64,000 nucleotides of DNA from Salinivenus lutea (GTDB lineage Bacteria; Bacteroidota; Rhodothermia; Rhodothermales; Salinibacteraceae). The position numbers were made by a program, and so were the translations under genes. Below the pieces are notes generated by a model that was given only the letters and a program-made list of their open reading frames with translations, did no database searches and was not told the origin of the DNA. The stretch covers positions 1 to 64,000 of the forward strand of contig NCRC01000016.1 in assembly GCA_002894685.1 (NCBI GenBank). Reading direction: 5' to 3'. Shown here piece after piece: positions 35,673 to 44,084 of the stretch (its first letter is position 1; the number at the start of each line of letters is the position of its first letter).

Positions 35673-37484
35673 CTACGCATCCACGTTCCCTGCCGCCGCC
35701 CCTACGTCTGTCGTCTCGGCCAGGGCTTCGGCCTGATCAATGAGCCCCTCAATGTGCCCGAGTCCGTGATGCCATAGATCAGGGTCCTGCAGATCGACGC
35801 CGAGCGGGGCCACGAGGGACTGCGGCCAGTCCGATCCCCCGGCGCGGAGGAGATCGAGGTAGCGATCGGCAAAGGCATCGCCCGCCTCCTGGTACCGCGC
35901 GTAGAGCGAGAGCACGAGAAGCTCCCCGAAGGCGTAGGCGTACACGTACCCTGGGGTGTGCAGGAAGTGCGGCACGTAGCTCCACCAGTGCCGGTAGTGC
36001 GGGCCCAGGGTCACGCTTCCCTCAAACATGGCGCGCTGCGTCTCCATCCAATGCCGGGCGAAGGCATCGTGCGGAAGCTCCCCCTCCTCGCGCCGCGCCG
36101 TGTGGATCCGGTCCTCAAAGCGGTTCATCGCCACCTGCCGAAAAACCGTCGCCAGCGTATCGTCGATCTTGGCCACCAGCATGGCCAGTCGATTTCGAGG
36201 ATCTTGCTCGCGCCGCATGAGGCGTCGAAAGACGAGCATTTCCCCGAAGACCGAGGCCATCTCCGCCGTCGTCAAGGGCGTGCCGTGATGAAAGATCGAC
36301 TGCTCCCGAGACAGAAACTGATGCACGCCGTGTCCCAGCTCGTGCGCAAGGGTCTGCACGTCGCGGGCCTTGCCGGTGTAGTTCAGCAGCACATACGGGT
36401 GCACGCTCGGCACCGTCCCGTGGCTAAAGGCCCCACTGCGCTTCCCCTCTGACAGGGCCGCATCAATCCACTGGTTGTCGAAAAAACGCTCGGCCACGGC
36501 GGCCATGTCGTCGTGGAAGTCGGCGTAGGCGTCCAACACCACCGCCCGCGCCTCCTCCCACTCGTACGTCGTGTCGGCCTCGCCCACCGGGGCGTACCGA
36601 TCATAATCGTAGAGCTCCTCCAGCCCCAGCAGCCGCCGTTTCAGGTCGTAGAAGCGTGCCACGAGGTCGTATCGATCGGTCACGGCCTCGATGAGGGACT
36701 CGACCGTCTCCTCCTCCACCTCATTCGACAGGTTGCGGCTTTGCAGCCAGTGATCGTACCCCCGAAGCTGATCCGTCGACGCCTTGTCGGCCAGAACGGT
36801 GTTAAAGACAAACGTGAGCGTCTCCTGCCGCTCCTGCATCCCCTCCGTGAACGCCTCGGCGGCCTGCCGTCGGAGCGCACGGTCCGGCTCGTAGAGCTTC
36901 GACAGGATTTCTTCCTGGGTCATCTCGTCCCCATTGAGCTCAAACCGAAGCGCCCCGACCGTCTCGTCGAAAAAGCGGGTCCACGCCTGCCGCCCCGTCA
37001 CACTCTTTTCGGAGAGGATCTTTTCCTCCGGCTCCGTCAGCGTATGCTCCTTCTGCTCCTGCTCCAGGGCCAGGTAGTGCCGGTAGTCGGCGAGGGCCTC
37101 CTCCGCCAGCAGTGCCTCCGCCCGCGCCTCGTCCACCGCCGCCCACTCCACCTCCACAAAAAGCAGCGTCTGATGAATGCGATTGTACTTCTCTCGTACA
37201 GACTGAAGCAGGGCCCCGCGCTCGGCGTCGCCCGTGTCGGTCGACCAGTGAAGGTACGCGAACGCATACGCACGGCCCAACTCGTCCCGGATCGACGCGA
37301 GGGTGGAAAGCGCCTCGGCCAGGCCCTCGGCATCGAGGGTGCCGATCCGCCCCCGATAGCGATCGGCAAACCTCTCCGCGTCCTCCTCCGCCGCCGCGAG
37401 GCTGTCGTGGACGGACGCCGGAGAGTCATGTAGGTCGTCGAGGCGCCATCGAACTGTGCCGGCCCCGTGGGCGTCGGAGGACAT
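35673..37484 (-). CDS. pepF: Oligoendopeptidase F-type M3 peptidase
   Basis: Zinc metallopeptidase that cleaves oligopeptides, cytosolic. HELGHGVHQFLS near residue 380 is the HExxH zinc site; the third ligand Glu follows in TAEMASVFGEML. Other family blocks: VHPYVLLNYTGKARDVQTLAH and GPHYRHWWSYVPHFLHTPGYVYAYAFG (read as separate short runs). 603 residues, full length. ATG at 37484. Same-strand partner: the downstream methyltransferase. Confidence 0.94.
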   Translation of the reverse strand: MSSDAHGAGTVRWRLDDLHDSPASVHDSLAAAEEDAERFADRYRGRIGTLDAEGLAEALSTLASIRDELGRAYAFAYLHWSTDTGDAERGALLQSVREKYNRIHQTLLFVEVEWAAVDEARAEALLAEEALADYRHYLALEQEQKEHTLTEPEEKILSEKSVTGRQAWTRFFDETVGALRFELNGDEMTQEEILSKLYEPDRALRRQAAEAFTEGMQERQETLTFVFNTVLADKASTDQLRGYDHWLQSRNLSNEVEEETVESLIEAVTDRYDLVARFYDLKRRLLGLEELYDYDRYAPVGEADTTYEWEEARAVVLDAYADFHDDMAAVAERFFDNQWIDAALSEGKRSGAFSHGTVPSVHPYVLLNYTGKARDVQTLAHELGHGVHQFLSREQSIFHHGTPLTTAEMASVFGEMLVFRRLMRREQDPRNRLAMLVAKIDDTLATVFRQVAMNRFEDRIHTARREEGELPHDAFARHWMETQRAMFEGSVTLGPHYRHWWSYVPHFLHTPGYVYAYAFGELLVLSLYARYQEAGDAFADRYLDLLRAGGSDWPQSLVAPLGVDLQDPDLWHHGLGHIEGLIDQAEALAETTDVGAAAGNVDA

Positions 37485-37674
37485 ACTGAAGGAAGAGAAG
37501 TAGTGAAAGAGACGACGGATACGGACAAAGCCAGCGATTTCACGCCGAGTCCGAGGGCGCGTTCCCTGCCCCGCTCACCGGTATTGACCGATTGTTCACC
37601 CCCATGGTGTATCATGGGTCCCGGCTTGTGGTACGGAAATTCTGCCGCCGAAACGCGAACGAATCTACAGTCTC

Positions 37675-38028
37675 ATGACCGACGAGGCCTTTCGTCCCCT
37701 TGACTCCATCGCCGACTGGAATGACGCCCTGGAGCACTCCAAGCAGACCCCCGTTCTTGTATTCAAGCACAGTGCGACCTGCTCGATCAGTGCGAAGGCG
37801 AACAAGGAGATGACCACGCTCTCGAACGAAGCGGACCTTCCCATTTTCCGCGTCGTGGTGCAGGACAACCGGTCGGTGTCGGACGAAATTGCCGAGTCGC
37901 TCAACGTGCGGCACGAGACGCCCCAGGCCATCCTGATTCGGGACGAGAGCCCCATCTTTGACACGTCGCACCTCAACGTCACGGTGGACACGTTGCGGAA
38001 GGAGCTGCGTCGCACGCCCGCCGAGTAA
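37675..38028 (+). CDS. ytxJ: Bacilliredoxin-like protein YtxJ/BrxC
   Basis: 117-residue thioredoxin-fold protein of the YtxJ (BrxC) family that reduces bacillithiol-protein mixed disulfides. The single active-site Cys is C37 in VFKHSATCSIS (monothiol type, CxIS), and the cis-Pro motif is ETPQAILI. Found in bacillithiol-making Firmicutes and Bacteroidota. The ATG follows a roughly 190-base intergenic gap; next gene, a TlpA-like lipoprotein, starts 33 bases later, so they may be one redox operon. Confidence 0.9.
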   Translation: MTDEAFRPLDSIADWNDALEHSKQTPVLVFKHSATCSISAKANKEMTTLSNEADLPIFRVVVQDNRSVSDEIAESLNVRHETPQAILIRDESPIFDTSHLNVTVDTLRKELRRTPAE

Positions 38029-38061
38029 CCCACTGTCCCCTCACGATGCCGCATCGTCCCT

Positions 38062-38655
38062 ATGCGTCTCTTCGGATCCACGCCCCGTCTCCTTAGCTGT
38101 GCGCTTTTCCTGGCGGCGAGTCTTCTCGGCTGCCAGGGAAATGACGACTCCGCGCGCTCCAACGCGCCGAAGACCAACCAGGACGTGCAGCAGCACCGGA
38201 TCAACGAGCCGGACCCCTACCCGGTCCCCGATACCACCCTGCAGACGATTGAGGGGGACGAGCTGAACCTGGCCGCGCAGGACGGGCGCGTCCTGCTGGT
38301 CAACTTTTGGGCCACCTGGTGCGCCCCCTGCCGAAAGGAGATCCCCGACCTCATCGATCTGCAGAACGACCTGGGCGAGGAGGGACTGACCGTCGTCGGC
38401 ATCTCGCTGGATCAGGAGGGCGAGTCGGCGGTGCGCTCGTTTATGAGCGACTACGAATTCAACTACCCAGTCGTCGTCGACCCCCAGGGTCGAACCGAAG
38501 AAGGCTTTGGTGCGACGTACGGACTGCCGACCACCTTTGTCGTGAACCCCGACGGGGACGTGGTAAAACGGGTGCTGGGCATTTTCCCGACGGAGGAACT
38601 GCGGCCGGAGCTGGAATCAATGCTCCAGTCCGACACCCAGGACGACACGGCGTAA
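38062..38655 (+). CDS. TlpA-like thioredoxin-fold lipoprotein
   Basis: 197 residues. Lipobox AASLLGC places Cys24 as the lipid anchor, so it faces the periplasm. Thioredoxin core: VNFWATWCAPCRKEIPDL (CxxC about 89-92), GISLDQEG and the cis-Pro GLPTTFVV motif. TlpA/ResA-type proteins reduce disulfides during cytochrome c maturation or other extracytoplasmic thiol work. No ccm genes adjacent here, so its partner is unknown. Confidence 0.93.
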   Translation: MRLFGSTPRLLSCALFLAASLLGCQGNDDSARSNAPKTNQDVQQHRINEPDPYPVPDTTLQTIEGDELNLAAQDGRVLLVNFWATWCAPCRKEIPDLIDLQNDLGEEGLTVVGISLDQEGESAVRSFMSDYEFNYPVVVDPQGRTEEGFGATYGLPTTFVVNPDGDVVKRVLGIFPTEELRPELESMLQSDTQDDTA

Positions 38656-38677
38656 GGCGCACGACTGGCGGTGGGGG

Positions 38678-39100
38678 CTACTCCTCTTCTTCCTCCTCGC
38701 CTTCCTCCGCCCGCTCGCGCTCCATGAGGTAGTCCTCAATGCTCCCAACGACGACGCGGGTCTCTTCATCGACTTCAACATCTTTGACGTCCCCGGCCCG
38801 GATCAGCTTCTTGATCTTCTTCCGATCGATCTGCTTGAGAATGCGCCGGGCCTCGGTGCGGCTCACCACGTCGTCGCGGTAGTCCGCCGCAAAGTCTTCC
38901 AGAAACTCCAGCGTCTCGTCGGTGAGATCAATCATTCGGATTTCCTGGTTCGACTCGGAGAGCGACCAGTACAGATCCGCATCGATGAGGTGACGATCAA
39001 TCCATCGAACGATCGTCTGCTTCGAAAGTTGGAGGTGCTCCGATAGATCGTTAAGCGGCATCGCTTTTGGCTGCCGCGATGTCGTCGGTTGATTGGCCAC
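38678..39100 (-). CDS. Putative double helix-turn-helix DNA-binding protein
   Basis: 140 residues. Two excisionase/MerR-like helix-turn-helix patterns: PLNDLSEHLQLSKQTIVRWID (read as LSEHLQLSKQ then TIVRWID, about 15-36) and SRTEARRILKQIDRKKIKKLI (about 79-98) followed by a beta-like VEVDEETRVVVGSIEDYL. Ends in a run of eight Glu. Looks like a small transcription factor; target unknown. Convergent with tlpA and divergent from the next gene, sharing a 110-base intergenic region. Confidence 0.6.
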   Translation of the reverse strand: MANQPTTSRQPKAMPLNDLSEHLQLSKQTIVRWIDRHLIDADLYWSLSESNQEIRMIDLTDETLEFLEDFAADYRDDVVSRTEARRILKQIDRKKIKKLIRAGDVKDVEVDEETRVVVGSIEDYLMERERAEEGEEEEEE

Positions 39101-39210
39101 AATAGGAGGAGGAGAGCTTCAAATCGACACGAGCCTTTATTGGACCGTAGACTGGACGTTTTGTTCCTCCCCCGCACCTCCGCTCTCGCCCACTCAACGA
39201 CGCCTCCCCC

Positions 39211-39864
39211 ATGTCTTCAGACGCGGATACGCTTTCCGTAGACGAGTGGAAGACGCGCATCGAGCCCCACCTGTCTTCCTCCCTGGACACAGCCAGCGAC
39301 CAGATCACCCACGCCGCGCCCGTGCAGGCGTGGTTACGAAAGGCCTCCACGAAAGCCGCCGAAGATCTCGGCCGCGCGCCCGGCATGCCCGGCGAAATGC
39401 AGGGCTACATGCAGTTGACGGACGACCTGGAGGACACCTTTCCGAATCTGGTTGCGGCCGTGGAGTCCCTCACCGACGGATGGGGACGACTAGATGTGGA
39501 GTGGCGGCCCTTGGCTCCCACCCAGAGCCGGCTCCATATCCGGTTCGACCGCAACTTCACCCCGGCGCTCTTCTGCCACCTGGCGGACTGTACCCGCTCG
39601 GCGGCGCGGGCCGTGCTGGACCTCATTTCAGACGCCCTGCCGGCGAGCGATCCTTTCCCCAAGCGGCCCAACACGGTCACGGGCCTCGTGGCGCATCGGG
39701 GCACGGCCCTGGGCGTGCGGGTGAAGGCGCACCGCTCCCCGGAGCAGGGACGCTACCGAACGGTTACCCTCCTGCCGAAGGACCGGTCCCCCCTCGAAAA
39801 CCAGCCCTTCTCGGACGGCCCCCGGCGCCTCCTTCAATTCTTCTGCGACGACAGATCGGCCTGA
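39211..39864 (+). CDS. Conserved protein of unknown function
   Basis: 217 residues, no signal peptide or membrane helix. N-terminal acidic helical stretch, then mixed alpha/beta with VEWRPLAPTQSRLHIRFDRNF and GRYRTVTLLPKD. I do not recognise the family. Its 3' end overlaps the tail of the opposite-strand gene by about 30 bases, which is common for convergent genes. Natural composition and no alternative reading support coding. Confidence 0.55.
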   Translation: MSSDADTLSVDEWKTRIEPHLSSSLDTASDQITHAAPVQAWLRKASTKAAEDLGRAPGMPGEMQGYMQLTDDLEDTFPNLVAAVESLTDGWGRLDVEWRPLAPTQSRLHIRFDRNFTPALFCHLADCTRSAARAVLDLISDALPASDPFPKRPNTVTGLVAHRGTALGVRVKAHRSPEQGRYRTVTLLPKDRSPLENQPFSDGPRRLLQFFCDDRSA

Positions 39865-40289
39865 GCATCCGGAAGCGAGCGGAGCTCATCGCGCCCTCGA
39901 ATCTCCCATCCGCTCCCCTCTTCCCCTCCGAACCAGAGCCGGGCCCCCGGCTCCAAAAACTCACTCAGAAACCGAACGAGCGTGCGCCCCTCCACGTTGG
40001 CCGGGACCTCGTCGGTCGTGAGTCGGAGGGTGTCGCCGTGAAGCCGAAAGTATCCGAGAGCAAAGGGCAAGGGGCCGTGGGTTTGCGTACTGAGCTCCTC
40101 CCGGTAGATCTCACTTTCGCGCCGGAGCGACTGAATGAGCTCCATCGTCAGCCAGTCCTTCTCCTGACCCGCCACATAGTCGTGGTGACGGCGCTCGAAA
40201 AGCTTGTAGATCAGATCCTCCAACGTCTCGCGCTGATCGGACCGGACCCGAGCATCCGCAACACGGCAGCGCATTCGGTCCGTAGACAT
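39834..40289 (-). CDS. Protein of unknown function
   Basis: 151 residues, acidic/Arg-rich, helical with segments TLEDLIYKLFERRHHDYVAGQ and EIRGRDELRSLPDAQ; no membrane segment or catalytic motif. Overlaps the end of the preceding forward gene by 31 bases. Family not recognised. The forward gene that follows starts 108 bases away on the other strand. Confidence 0.45.
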   Translation of the reverse strand: MSTDRMRCRVADARVRSDQRETLEDLIYKLFERRHHDYVAGQEKDWLTMELIQSLRRESEIYREELSTQTHGPLPFALGYFRLHGDTLRLTTDEVPANVEGRTLVRFLSEFLEPGARLWFGGEEGSGWEIRGRDELRSLPDAQADLSSQKN

Positions 40290-40397
40290 CGGGATTCGTT
40301 ACGGCTTCGACGAAGAAACACAGGCTCATGTGATTGGTCGCGGCGTACAACGTAGTCCGATAGACGTTCCTCTTCCCAATCCCTGGTCTCTTCACTC

Positions 40398-41456
40398 GTG
40401 GACTCCCTTACCCAGCTCACCCTCGGGGCCGCCGTCGGCGAAGCGGTGGCGGGCCGGCAGGCCGGAAACAAAGCCCCGCTCTGGGGCGCCGCCCTCGGAA
40501 CGCTTCCCGACCTGGACGTGCTGGCCAACCCCTTCCTCACCGAGGCCCAGTCGCTGGTCTTCCACCGCAGCCTCACGCATTCCCTCCTCTTCGCCCTCGT
40601 CATGGCCCTGCTCCTCGGCTGGGCCCTGCGACGGCTTCACGGGCCGGATGCGTCCCGCCGGCGCTGGATGCTGCTGGTAGGCGCGGTGTTGCTCACCCAC
40701 ATCGGCCTCGACTGCCTCACCAGCTACGGCACGCAGATTTTCTGGCCCTTTAGCCGCTATCCGGTGATCCTGGCCACCATTTTCATCATTGACCCGCTCT
40801 ATACCGTGCCCCTCGCGGGGGGACTGCTCGTGTCCCTGTTCTGGGCGCCCGACGCACGCACCCGCCGCGTGGCGAACACCGTGGGCCTGGTCCTGAGCTC
40901 CGCGTACCTGCTCGTCACAGTCGCAAACAAGATTCACGTCAACGGCGTCGTGGCGGATGCACTTGAAAAGCAGAACCGCTCCGTAGAGCAGGTGCTCACC
41001 AAGCCCACCCCGTTCAACAACCTCCTCTGGACCGCCATTGCGGAGACGGACGATGGGTTTTACGTCGGGGACTACTCCTTGCTCGATGCAACCCGCGCCG
41101 TCGACTTTCGCTTTGTCCCGAAGAACCACGACCTGCTCGGCCCTGCGGCCCAGAGCCTCGAAGTGCAGCGCCTCCAATGGTTTTCGCGAGGGTACTATGC
41201 CGTTCGCTCCACGGAGGAGGGAGGCGTTCGCGTCGTGGACCTCCGGTTCGGGCGCAGCGACCTGGGACTCACGAACCAGGGCTCCTACATTTTCTCCTTC
41301 CGCCTGATCACAGACCGCTCCGGGGACGTCACGGCGATCCGCAGGGAGCCCCCCGACGTACGCCTCACCTCCGACCTCCTCCACCGCTTTGTGGACCGCA
41401 TTCGGGGACGCACGCCCCAAACGACTGCGCTCCCCTCGCCCGTTGAAAATCGGTAA
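40398..41456 (+). CDS. YdjM-type membrane-bound metal-dependent hydrolase (DUF457)
   Basis: Integral membrane protein, 352 residues, five or six membrane helices. DUF457/YdjM hallmarks: MDSLTQLTLGAAVGEAV start, GTLPDLDVLANP (about 34) and HRSLTHSLLFAL (about 56), with the D and H residues that bind the metal, plus LTHIGLDCLTSYGT (about 98). A C-terminal soluble part of about 150 residues is atypical and not assigned. GTG start at 40398. Possibly a membrane lipid hydrolase (inference). Confidence 0.88.
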   Translation: MDSLTQLTLGAAVGEAVAGRQAGNKAPLWGAALGTLPDLDVLANPFLTEAQSLVFHRSLTHSLLFALVMALLLGWALRRLHGPDASRRRWMLLVGAVLLTHIGLDCLTSYGTQIFWPFSRYPVILATIFIIDPLYTVPLAGGLLVSLFWAPDARTRRVANTVGLVLSSAYLLVTVANKIHVNGVVADALEKQNRSVEQVLTKPTPFNNLLWTAIAETDDGFYVGDYSLLDATRAVDFRFVPKNHDLLGPAAQSLEVQRLQWFSRGYYAVRSTEEGGVRVVDLRFGRSDLGLTNQGSYIFSFRLITDRSGDVTAIRREPPDVRLTSDLLHRFVDRIRGRTPQTTALPSPVENR

Positions 41457-41540
41457 CATTGAGCGATGGGGGGCCATTGATTCTTCCCTGCCCGTCCCGG
41501 TACTTGTGGGGAAACCATTTTGATAACCTCCCCATCCCTG

Positions 41541-42404
41541 ATGAACGACCTCTTGTCCCAAAATTACTTCAGCGCTGAGACCTTAAGCGTTGCGGCCAAC
41601 TACATCCTGAGCGCCGTAGCGTTTATCGCCATCCTGGTGATTGGGCGCTACGTCGCCATCTGGGTCCGCGACACCATCAAGCGGGGACTGGACCGGCCGA
41701 GCATGGACTCCACGCTCACGAAGTTCGCCGGAAACTTCGCGTACTACGCGATCTTCCTGCTGGCCCTCTTTGCCGGCCTCGAAACCGTAGGGGTCGAAAC
41801 CGCGAGCTTCGTTGCGGTCCTCGCCGCGGCCGGCTTCGCCGTGGGCCTCGCCCTTCAGGGCACCCTCGCCAACTTTGCCGCTGGGGTGCTGCTCCTGATT
41901 TTCCGGCCCTTCGGGGTAGGGGACTACGTGGAAATCGCCGGCGAAACGGGCTTCGTGCGGGACCTCCAGCTCTTCTTCACCCGCCTCCGCACGCGAAGCA
42001 ACCGCGTCATCATTGTCCCGAATGGCGACATCTTCGGGTCCACGATCGAGAACATCTTCGAGCAGGACGAAATTCGAGTCGACTGCGACGTGGGCACGGA
42101 CTACCCCGCCGACATCGACGAGACGCGAGAGGTGCTGCTGGAGGCCGCCCGCGCCGTCGACGACCGGCTGGAAGAAAAGGGCGAACAGGCCGCCCTCGTC
42201 GGCCTGGGGGACTCCTCCATTAACTGGCAGGTGCGCGTCTGGGCAACGCCCGACACCTACTTCCGCCTGAAGCAGGAGCTGACCCGCCAGGTGAAGTACA
42301 AGCTCGACGAGGCCGGCATTGGCATCCCCTTCCCGCAACGCGACGTGCACGTCGACTATCTCGAGGGGGCCCCCAAAGCAAATGGGGCCGCCGACGACGC
42401 GTAG
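41541..42404 (+). CDS. Small-conductance mechanosensitive channel (MscS family)
   Basis: 287 residues. Three N-terminal helices, the pore helix with the Gly/Ala pattern AAGFAVGLALQGTLANFAAGVLLLIFRPF (in pieces, AGFAVGLALQG then LANFAAGVLLL), then the beta domain VGDYVEIAGETG and an alpha/beta domain. Lets solutes out on hypo-osmotic shock, fitting a halophile facing dilution. I use ATG 41541; a TTG seven codons earlier is possible. The OsmC gene follows. Confidence 0.95.
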   Translation: MNDLLSQNYFSAETLSVAANYILSAVAFIAILVIGRYVAIWVRDTIKRGLDRPSMDSTLTKFAGNFAYYAIFLLALFAGLETVGVETASFVAVLAAAGFAVGLALQGTLANFAAGVLLLIFRPFGVGDYVEIAGETGFVRDLQLFFTRLRTRSNRVIIVPNGDIFGSTIENIFEQDEIRVDCDVGTDYPADIDETREVLLEAARAVDDRLEEKGEQAALVGLGDSSINWQVRVWATPDTYFRLKQELTRQVKYKLDEAGIGIPFPQRDVHVDYLEGAPKANGAADDA

Positions 42405-42534
42405 CGGCGCGGCACGCCGCCGGGTCTATGGTCTTCCTGCCAAAAGCGGGTCGCGGACGGAACGCCCGTCTGCGATTCCGCTACGGAAGCATGCACCACC
42501 CTCATCTGCTTTCAAACAAGTCGACCCAGGCAAC

Positions 42535-42960
42535 ATGCCAACACGCTCTGCCAACGCGAAGTGGACCGGAAACCTGCCCGACGGAAACGGGACCATGCGC
42601 CTCGAAAGCGGCGCCTACGAAGGGGCCTACTCCTTCCGCTCCCGGTTTGAAGACGGGGACGGATCGAACCCGGAGGAACTGATCGGGGCCGCCCACGCCG
42701 GCTGCTTCTCGATGGCCCTGTCCAACGTGCTCGACGAGGCGGGCTTCGAGCCCGAGTCGGTCGAGACCACAGCCGACGTGACGCTGCGGATGCTGGAAAG
42801 TGGACCGGCCATCACCAAGGTCCACCTGACGGCGACCGCCCACGTGCCCGAAATTGACGAGGACACCTTTCAGGAGCACGCGGAGGCGGCCAAGGAGGGC
42901 TGCCCGGTGTCGAAGGCCCTCGCCGGAACCGAAATTACGCTGGAGGCCTCCCTCGCGTAG
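42535..42960 (+). CDS. OsmC-family peroxiredoxin
   Basis: 141 residues. The two redox cysteines appear as AAHAGCFSMAL (about 57) and KEGCPVSKALAG (about 122), with the Arg/Glu context of OsmC/Ohr proteins. Reduces organic hydroperoxides. The ATG at 42535 precedes NAKWTGNLPDGNG, a family start. Follows MscS by 130 bases; terminator immediately after. Confidence 0.94.
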   Translation: MPTRSANAKWTGNLPDGNGTMRLESGAYEGAYSFRSRFEDGDGSNPEELIGAAHAGCFSMALSNVLDEAGFEPESVETTADVTLRMLESGPAITKVHLTATAHVPEIDEDTFQEHAEAAKEGCPVSKALAGTEITLEASLA

Positions 42961-42983
42961 GGACCGCCTCTTCTTCCCTCCCA

Positions 42984-43019
42984 CGCCCCGGTTCTCCTCG
43001 GAGAATCGGGGCGTTTTTT
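42984..43019 (+). terminator. Intrinsic terminator after OsmC gene
   Basis: Arms CGCCCCG / CGGGGCG with inner TTCTC/GAGAA around a four-base loop (42984-43013), followed by six T. Overlaps the stop of the convergent oxidoreductase gene and may act for both. Confidence 0.93.
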
Positions 43020-44019
43020 ATTGTGCCTCCTCGGCCGCGGCCCCCACACGGAGGACGATCTTGCCCGCGTTCTCGTTGTTCTCCATTCGCTGATGCGCGG
43101 CCCCCACCTCCGTCCAGTCGTACGTGGAGTCGATCACGGGGCGCAGGGCGCCATCAACGAACGCGGGTAGAATGTCGGCCGCAAACTCCTGAGTAAGCTG
43201 CACCTTGTACGCGAGGCTTCGGGAGCGGAGCGTGGTGGCGAGCAGCTGCGCCCGCTTGGCCATGAGGTCGCGTAGGCTCACCGCCTCTACGGTACTTCCG
43301 CCGAGCGTGGCGAGTTGGATGATGCGCCCGTCGAGGGCCAGCGACTCGACGTTCTTGTGGAAGTACGGGGCGCCGATGAAGTCGAGAAGGATGTTGACGC
43401 CCGCCCCGTCCGTCTCCTCCGCAATGCGCGCGGCGAAGTCTTCCGTTTCGTAATCAATCGTGGCCTCGGCGCCAAGGAGCCGACAGCGGTCGTGCTTCGG
43501 GGCCGACGCGGTGATGTACGGGTGCCCCCCTGCGTGGCGCGTCAGTTGGATGGCGGCGGTCCCGACGCCGCTGGCGCCGGCGTGGATCAGGACACGGTGG
43601 CCGCTCTGGAGCCCGCCCAGCCAGTGGAGGGCCTGGTAGGCCGTGAGGAAGACCTCCGGCACCGCGGCGGCCTCCTGCATCGACATGCCGGGCGGCACGG
43701 CCATCAACCGATCCTTGTGCACGACCGTGTATTCGGCGTAGCCGCCGCCGTCCAGCAAGGCGAAGACGCGATCGCCCTCGTGCCAGTCGACCACCGCGTC
43801 GCCCGTCTCGGCCACCGTCCCGGCCATCTCGAGGCCCAGAATGTCGGACGCCCCCTCCGGCGGCGGGTAGTGCCCGCGCCGCTGAAACGTATCGGCCCGA
43901 TTCAGGGCCGTCGCGTGTACGTGCACCTGCACTTCGTCGGGGCCCGGCGTGGGCGTGGGGACGTCGTCGATTGTCATCTGCTCCGGCCCCCCGGGCTCGG
44001 ACACGATTACGGCTTGCAT
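43018..44019 (-). CDS. NAD(P)H:quinone reductase, zeta-crystallin-like MDR
   Basis: Zinc-free medium-chain dehydrogenase/reductase, 333 residues from the ATG at 44019. Nucleotide-binding motif HAGASGVGTAAIQL (about 146), N-terminal MQAVIVSEPGGPEQM, substrate region RADTFQRRGHYPPPEGASDILGLE. No zinc Cys set, which distinguishes it from alcohol dehydrogenases. Last gene of the pgsA-pyrE-cinA-qor series on the minus strand. Confidence 0.9.
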   Translation of the reverse strand: MQAVIVSEPGGPEQMTIDDVPTPTPGPDEVQVHVHATALNRADTFQRRGHYPPPEGASDILGLEMAGTVAETGDAVVDWHEGDRVFALLDGGGYAEYTVVHKDRLMAVPPGMSMQEAAAVPEVFLTAYQALHWLGGLQSGHRVLIHAGASGVGTAAIQLTRHAGGHPYITASAPKHDRCRLLGAEATIDYETEDFAARIAEETDGAGVNILLDFIGAPYFHKNVESLALDGRIIQLATLGGSTVEAVSLRDLMAKRAQLLATTLRSRSLAYKVQLTQEFAADILPAFVDGALRPVIDSTYDWTEVGAAHQRMENNENAGKIVLRVGAAAEEAQ

Positions 44020-44084
44020 AGACACCTCGGCAGCGTGATGAAAGAAACGAATGAGAAGTCTCGGGGTGCGCCGCCCCGTTCGGC

